Below, in pieces: positions 5,580-8,755 of a stretch of DNA of 8,755 bases. The stretch's first letter is position 1; every line of letters begins with the position of its first letter. Source of the DNA: Bacillota bacterium (lineage in GTDB: Bacteria; Bacillota; Clostridia; Christensenellales; CAG-138); NCBI GenBank assembly GCA_023451115.1, contig JAEXFV010000145.1:1-8755 (forward strand). Direction: 5' to 3'. The position numbers and the translations under genes were made by a program. The notes under the pieces are model-generated. The model saw nothing but the letters and a program-made list of their open reading frames with translations. It made no database searches and had not been told where the DNA came from.

Positions 5580-5712
5580 GCTCCCTTCCGGCTTGAAGCA
5601 GCCTTACAAGTTCTGTGTATTCCTCATTGGAGAGGCTCTGTGCGTGTACGGCGGACTGCACCATCAACAGTAGGTCGCCATGATACACCCGGTTGAGCAC
5701 ATCCTCTTTCGT
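5566..5712 (-). pseudogene. C-terminal remnant of a BlaI/MecI-type repressor
   Basis: A minus-strand frame of 48 codons reads TKEDVLNRVYHGDLLLMV and continues to LSNEEYTELVRLLQAGREHEND and a TGA at 5566-5568. This matches the C-terminal dimerisation helices of BlaI/MecI repressors, including the FLxxVYxGS-like segment. The winged-helix DNA-binding half that should precede it is absent: two consecutive in-frame TAA codons (5713-5718) stand directly before ACG, and no start codon fits. The end overlaps the blaR1 start by 14 bases, the normal coupling of a blaI-blaR1 operon. The remnant therefore cannot bind DNA as a repressor. Confidence 0.8.
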
Positions 5713-5788
5713 TTATTATGCCAATATAAAAACAGCATGCATTGGGCAAAGTTCCACCTACGGTGGGAAGAGAAAGCGGAGCAACGGG

Positions 5789-5824
5789 AAAAAACACAGC
5801 CGGGCACGAATTGCGCCCGGCTGT
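5789..5824 (-). terminator. Intrinsic terminator of the copper-amine-oxidase-domain gene
   Basis: ACAGCCGGGC (5796-5805) and GCCCGGCTGT (5815-5824) form a perfect ten-pair GC-rich stem with a nine-base loop. On the minus strand six T follow one base later (A run 5789-5794 on plus). It begins 14 bases after the stop codon, so the blaI/blaR1 relic downstream is not normally read from this gene. Confidence 0.93.
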
Positions 5825-5837
5825 ATCGGAACATGGT

Positions 5838-6707
5838 TTATGCGTTGGGATTGGAACTGCCAATGCTGACGACTTGGATGGTTATTTTGTTATCACTGAT
5901 CACGACAGTCTTGTCATGGTTGCCCAGCAATACCTTAAACAGCTCAACCGGAACGTAGGTGGTCTTACTGATTTGTACCGGTTCGGACCCCAGGTCCGTG
6001 GGGGAAGTCATTCCAATGGCGCTTGTGCTGTAAACGGCATATATGCTGCTGCCAAAGGCAATGTCGCAGGCATTTGCTCTGTTTTCCAGATGGTAGCTCT
6101 CATTTCTGCTGCTGTAGCTGACTTTGTAACCCAGCGCTTTTGCTACCTGCTTGAGGGGGACCATAACGGTGCCATCCACCATGCGGCCCTTGGCCCGCTG
6201 CTTTTTGCCGTTGACCGTGATGGAATACCACTCGGAGGTATTATCGCCCGGCTTGTTATCGTCCACTTTGCTGTTGATATGGAGGATACTCCCCTCAATC
6301 TCTATGGCCTTGTCGCTGTTCCCCAGCAATATGCGGAAGAGCTCTGCAGGGACGTGGATTGTTCCGGAAATCAGCTTAGGCTCAGCGTCCAGGTCGGTGG
6401 GGGCGGTCATGCCAAGGCAGTTCAAGCTGTAAGCCGAGTATACGGAGCTGCCCATCTTGATATCGCAAGCGCGCTTGCCGTTTTCCATATGATAGGTTCT
6501 TTCTGCTGACTGATAGCTGATGCTGTAACCCAGCGCTTTGGATACGGCCCTCATGGGGACCATCAGCGTGCCGTCCTGTATGACTGCCATAGCACGGGTA
6601 GCGTTTCCGTCTACCACGATCTCATAAGAGCGCTCTGCGGCAAAAGCTGGCATAGCCGCGCATAGAAGCGTAATAACAGCTAACATCAATACGATTACTT
6701 TTTTCAT
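5838..6707 (-). CDS. Secreted protein with two tandem copper-amine-oxidase N-terminal-like domains
   Basis: The ATG at 6707 gives 289 aa and follows AAAGGA with nine bases spacing; the longer open frame upstream runs through a terminator and the next gene and is rejected. Residues 1-23 are a signal peptide (KK, hydrophobic core, AFA before the cut). Residues 27-144 and 160-277 are two copies of one domain, separated by a polar acidic linker. Each has a DGTxMVPxxxVxKALGY segment (45-61 and 178-194), then GMTxPTDL (99-106 and 232-239), VPxELFxxLLGN and a final strand. This is the copper-amine-oxidase N-domain type (PF07833), common in exported clostridial proteins and thought to bind cell wall or ligands. 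No catalytic domain is attached, so the role is unknown; surface binding is inference. Terminators isolate the gene on both sides. Confidence 0.88.
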   Translation of the reverse strand: MKKVIVLMLAVITLLCAAMPAFAAERSYEIVVDGNATRAMAVIQDGTLMVPMRAVSKALGYSISYQSAERTYHMENGKRACDIKMGSSVYSAYSLNCLGMTAPTDLDAEPKLISGTIHVPAELFRILLGNSDKAIEIEGSILHINSKVDDNKPGDNTSEWYSITVNGKKQRAKGRMVDGTVMVPLKQVAKALGYKVSYSSRNESYHLENRANACDIAFGSSIYAVYSTSAIGMTSPTDLGSEPVQISKTTYVPVELFKVLLGNHDKTVVISDNKITIQVVSIGSSNPNA

Positions 6708-6789
6708 TTTTCTCTGTCCTTTCTTATTGCTTTCTTGCAACCGTTTCGCTATAGATACAACCGGGGTAATCGTTTTGTTGCATATTTTA

Positions 6790-6825
6790 TAAAAAAATAA
6801 AAAACCGGGACTGCTCCCGGTTTTT
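6790..6825 (-). terminator. Intrinsic terminator of the sigma/anti-sigma operon
   Basis: ACCGGGA (6804-6810) and TCCCGGT (6815-6821) with flanking A and T runs form an eleven-pair stem around CTGC. On the minus strand the stem is followed by an almost unbroken T tract (A-rich 6790-6804 on plus). It begins 15 bases after the anti-sigma stop. Between it and the start of the exported protein gene (6708-6789) I see no clear promoter boxes. Confidence 0.93.
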
Positions 6826-6840
6826 CGCGTGGGATTTAGG

Positions 6841-7497
6841 TCATTGGGCGGATGGGTTATGGATACTGTTGATGATTGTGCGCATATCGCTCTCTGGCAA
6901 AGGAGCTGTGGAAGAGATGGAGTACGCTGTTTCGCCAGCTGTCCATATGGCTGCCTGATAGCCGTTTGCATCCCCTTTAAGCCATACCGAAGCGCCGTGA
7001 TCTGCACAAATGCTATTCGTTATGGCATACGCGTTGTAGTCGCCGCTGATATCCTCATTTCCCTGGGCGGTGCGGAAACGGATCTGATTTTCACCGTTTG
7101 TGTATGTCAGTTCCAGCATCTCTCCGGAGTATACCGTGCATTCCGCCAATTCATATCCCTGTGGCAGTGCGGCTGGTATGCAGGCGGAAAAGGGCAATAC
7201 CGCCAATGCTTCTTCTATGGTTTCATAGCGCTGCGGCGGAAGCGGCACCCCAACGAATTCTTCTGGCTGCTGCGTCTGTGCCCGCATCATTGGCACCAAT
7301 GCCAGGCATAGAACGATGGCTGCAGCGCAGGCAGCAAGCCCCGCCATCCAGCGGGTATAAGGATATTTTTTCACTTTTGTGTTGTTTGCCGCCTCTTTAT
7401 GGAGATTGCCCACAATGCGCTCCTCCATTTCCGGCGTTACCGATATATGTTCCATAATCTGTTCGTAGCCGCCTCTGTTTTCGTTTTTTCTATCCAT
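6841..7497 (-). CDS. Putative membrane anti-sigma factor with DUF4367-like outer domain
   Basis: The 218-aa product starts with a cytoplasmic stretch (residues 1-48, with GGYEQIMEHISVTPEMEERI resembling the N-terminus of clostridial anti-sigma proteins), has one membrane helix at about 50-71, and an outer domain of about 145 residues. The outer part, with EEALAVLPFSACIPAALPQGYEL and later WTAGETAYSISS, fits the DUF4367 family, which usually sits beside ECF sigma genes. No HxxxCxxC zinc motif is present, so it is not a ZAS-type anti-sigma factor. The ATG overlaps the sigma gene by 8 bases and follows GGAGGAAA with six bases spacing. Expected role: holding the partner sigma factor at the membrane until an envelope signal arrives; this is inferred from context. 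Confidence 0.82.
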   Translation of the reverse strand: MDRKNENRGGYEQIMEHISVTPEMEERIVGNLHKEAANNTKVKKYPYTRWMAGLAACAAAIVLCLALVPMMRAQTQQPEEFVGVPLPPQRYETIEEALAVLPFSACIPAALPQGYELAECTVYSGEMLELTYTNGENQIRFRTAQGNEDISGDYNAYAITNSICADHGASVWLKGDANGYQAAIWTAGETAYSISSTAPLPESDMRTIINSIHNPSAQ

Positions 7498-8089
7498 AAA
7501 TTTCCTCCAGCGGCGCTTTGAGCAAATTTTTCCCGCGCATCAAAAGCGACCGTACCGTTGCTTCGTTTTTTGATAAGATTGCCCCAATTTCAGCTGAGCT
7601 GTAACCTTCATAATAATACAGGTGCAGCACTTCGCTGTATTTGTCAGGGAGCTCCCTGACACATTGCCATACGAAGGAGAGATCCTCGGCCTGGCGCTGA
7701 TCCGGAACAAATTCGGTCAATTCGTCTTCCTTTAACCTTTTTGTGTGGCGTAGCCTGTTTTTGCAGTTGTTGCTGATCACCCTCATGAGCCAGGCTTTTT
7801 CATGGGCTTCCGTTTCAAATGCCGGCGCCTTGCGCATGTATTGAATAAGAGAATCCTGCAGTGCGTCTTCCGCATCCTGCATATTATGAACGTAGGAAAA
7901 CGCAAGCCTTAAAAGCGAATTGCCATGTTGCTTCAATGCTTTCTCCGCACGCAGCGCCACCGCATCCTGGCACGAAGTCAGAGGCAATATACCGTCCTGC
8001 TCAAACAATGCGGACAGCCATCTGAATGCATGCCGCAGCAGGTCAACCATTCGCATGCCGCGAGGCAAGGGGAAAGCATAACCGTTCAA
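7490..8089 (-). CDS. ECF-type RNA polymerase sigma factor with N-terminal extension
   Basis: Sigma region 2 spans about residues 47-114, with LLRLAFSYVHNMQDAEDALQDSL and the KAWLMRVISNNCKNRLR helix that reads the -10 element. Region 4 spans about 136-193, with LPDKYSEVLHLYYYEGYSSAEI and a helix-turn-helix ending in EATVRSLLMRGK for the -35 element. The start is TTG at 8089: AGGAGG (8099-8104) lies nine bases upstream, better than at the internal ATG codons 12 and 14. This gives 199 aa and about 46 residues before region 2, including GILPLT, longer than a minimal ECF sigma. It overlaps the putative anti-sigma gene, so both are one operon. Its target promoters cannot be read from this window. 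Confidence 0.92.
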   Translation of the reverse strand: MNGYAFPLPRGMRMVDLLRHAFRWLSALFEQDGILPLTSCQDAVALRAEKALKQHGNSLLRLAFSYVHNMQDAEDALQDSLIQYMRKAPAFETEAHEKAWLMRVISNNCKNRLRHTKRLKEDELTEFVPDQRQAEDLSFVWQCVRELPDKYSEVLHLYYYEGYSSAEIGAILSKNEATVRSLLMRGKNLLKAPLEEIYG

Positions 8090-8098
8090 ACCTGTATT

Positions 8099-8104
8099 CC
8101 TCCT
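8099..8104 (-). promoter_or_regulatory. Ribosome binding site that sets the TTG start of the sigma factor
   Basis: AGGAGG on the minus strand stands nine bases before TTG at 8089. No comparable site precedes the in-frame ATG codons 33 and 39 bases further in. Confidence 0.75.
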
Positions 8105-8116
8105 GATGATGGCATA

Positions 8117-8125
8117 AGTATAGCA
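8117..8125 (-). promoter_or_regulatory. Possible extended -10 promoter of the sigma operon
   Basis: On the minus strand TGCTATACT gives an extended -10 (TGn) joined to TATACT, five of six to consensus, 28 bases before the start codon. No good -35 hexamer stands 16-18 bases upstream, so this rests on the extended -10 alone. The TGC and nearby ATGC/GCAT symmetry is modest. An ECF-type self-activated promoter is also possible. Confidence 0.4.
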
Positions 8126-8136
8126 TAGTACGCTAT

Positions 8137-8161
8137 TCCCTTTATATACAAATCAAAGGGA
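8137..8161. repeat. Inverted repeat in the expected -35 region of the sigma operon, candidate operator
   Basis: TCCCTTT (8137-8143) and AAAGGGA (8155-8161) are perfect reverse complements separated by 11 bases. The repeat lies 12-44 bases upstream of the candidate -10 box, covering the place of the -35 element. A dimeric regulator could bind here; this is inference from position and symmetry only. Confidence 0.35.
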
Positions 8162-8319
8162 TGGTTTGTTGTACACCCGTGAAATCCTTTTTTTAGTTTT
8201 TTGAAGTACGGCGGAAGGCGCGGCCTGGATGATATGGCACGGTGCCAATAAACGATGTAAGAGCGCCTGATCAATGTGAAAAGGAAAATGGCCTTGCCCT
8301 GCTATGGGATGGGATATTA

Positions 8320-8358
8320 TAAGGAAAAGGCCTGGATTGTATCCGGGCCTTTTCCTTA
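8320..8358. terminator. Long perfect hairpin, probable bidirectional terminator
   Basis: TAAGGAAAAGGCC (8320-8332) pairs exactly with GGCCTTTTCCTTA (8346-8358). Four more inner pairs (one T/G) bring the stem to seventeen pairs with a five-base loop. There is no long T run beyond the stem. It separates the VanZ-like gene from the sigma operon. A partial copy of the left arm, AAGGAAAATGGCC, occurs 40 bases earlier at 8281-8293. The rest of 8162-8319 shows no gene. Confidence 0.65.
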
Positions 8359-8401
8359 CGCTAAACTTTCTGGGGGATGATAGTCAAAAGCTCCGGGGCG
8401 C

Positions 8402-8426
8402 CGCCTTTTATAGATATTTAAAGGCG
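8402..8426 (-). terminator. Small hairpin after the VanZ-like gene, weak terminator candidate
   Basis: CGCCTTT (8402-8408) and AAAGGCG (8420-8426) make a seven-pair stem with an eleven-base loop, 14 bases beyond the stop of the minus-strand gene. No T run follows, so the longer hairpin at 8320-8358 is the better terminator. Confidence 0.35.
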
Positions 8427-8439
8427 TTGGAAATGCACG

Positions 8440-8755
8440 CTATTTTTCTACATAAATTGCCTTTCGCCACCACGCTTTTGCGCCAAACCGGCGATTTAAA
8501 ATGGAAAACAAACCATATCCTATCAAGCCACCGGCAAGGTTCATAATGGCATCGTCGATATCCGCGCTGCGGCCCATAAAATACTGCAGCGTTTCAATGG
8601 CCAAAGTGGTGGCAAGGGTTACCCCAGCGGTTTTCCACAGCTTTCTTAACCTTGCAAAGTTGACGGGCAGCAGAAACCCGAACGGTATGAACATGCAGAT
8701 ATTGAGCAAGAGCTGCTTCATCATTTGAGCGGGGCCCATCTCGTAGGTCTGGGTG
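8440..8755 (-). CDS. VanZ-like integral membrane protein (5' end outside window)
   Basis: The frame is open to the window edge; 104 residues are visible and end in TAG at 8440-8442. An internal ATG at 8739 is preceded in frame by TQTYE, so the true start probably lies outside. Three hydrophobic segments are seen: one around NICMFIPFGFLLPV, one around TAGVTLATTLAIETLQYF, and one around DAIMNLAGGLIGYGLFSIL. The motifs FIPFGFLLP and ETLQYFxGRSxDIDDAIMN match the VanZ-like family (PF04892). VanZ itself gives low-level teicoplanin resistance, but most chromosomal relatives have no proven role, so resistance should not be assumed. A basic C-terminal tail follows the last helix. Confidence 0.88.
   Translation of the reverse strand, partial: TQTYEMGPAQMMKQLLLNICMFIPFGFLLPVNFARLRKLWKTAGVTLATTLAIETLQYFMGRSADIDDAIMNLAGGLIGYGLFSILNRRFGAKAWWRKAIYVEK

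Noticed and set aside
5742..6509. 255-codon plus-strand frame
   Set aside because: It lies antisense to the exported tandem-domain gene and across its terminator; the minus strand has the signal peptide, domain motifs and ribosome binding site.
6708..7007. 100-codon N-terminal extension of the exported protein
   Set aside because: It would run back through an intrinsic terminator into the anti-sigma gene; the ATG at 6707 with AAAGGA and a signal peptide is clearly the start.
8440..8755. VanZ-like gene as evidence of glycopeptide resistance
   Set aside because: The family is widespread in chromosomes without vanHAX genes, and none are present here.
1..8755. CRISPR array, transposase or integrase gene
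   Set aside because: No regular repeat-spacer pattern and no recombinase motifs were seen; the only mobile-element hint is the tRNA-Cys repeat.

Overview
The window looks like chromosomal DNA of a Clostridia-type Bacillota, probably an anaerobe. The grounds are the clustered tsaE-tsaB-rimI genes, a seven-gene tRNA cluster with every CCA end encoded, strong GGAGG-type ribosome binding sites with some TTG starts, a BlaI/BlaR1-type pair, a copper-amine-oxidase-N-domain secreted protein and an ECF sigma/DUF4367 anti-sigma pair. No finer placement can be supported from the sequence alone.

Layout. Positions 1-1677 (+) are the distal part of a housekeeping operon: the last codons of an unseen upstream gene, tsaE, tsaB and rimI, all overlapping by 1-7 nt. 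TsaE and TsaB take part in tRNA t6A synthesis; RimI is a GNAT acetyltransferase. tsaD, often found beside rimI, is not here; a small SEC-C zinc-motif protein (1801-2304) follows. After a strong hairpin terminator, a textbook promoter (TTGACA, 17 nt, TAGAAT, with an upstream T tract) drives tRNA-Arg(TCT), His(GTG), Gln(TTG), Lys(TTT) and Leu(TAG). A second promoter at 3129-3158 precedes tRNA-Gly(GCC) and tRNA-Cys(GCA).

Positions 3398-4107 form a gene-poor junction. It holds three terminator-like hairpins, a GC-rich palindromic segment, and an exact 19-bp second copy of the 3' end of tRNA-Cys, which looks like an integrase attachment-site footprint or a relic tRNA copy. Everything beyond is on the minus strand.

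On the minus strand, read from right to left, there is a VanZ-like membrane protein (cut by the window edge), then an ECF sigma factor overlapping its putative anti-sigma factor, a terminator, a secreted protein made of two tandem copper-amine-oxidase-N-like domains, another terminator, and a decayed blaI-blaR1 pair. In the last, blaI keeps only its C-terminal 48 codons, and blaR1 carries an in-frame stop plus a one-base frameshift.

Functionally the left half is ordinary translation machinery. The right half is an accessory envelope-signalling neighbourhood that is partly decaying. I see no clear previously undescribed system; the best leads are the tRNA-Cys 3'-end duplication and the decaying M56 sensor locus.
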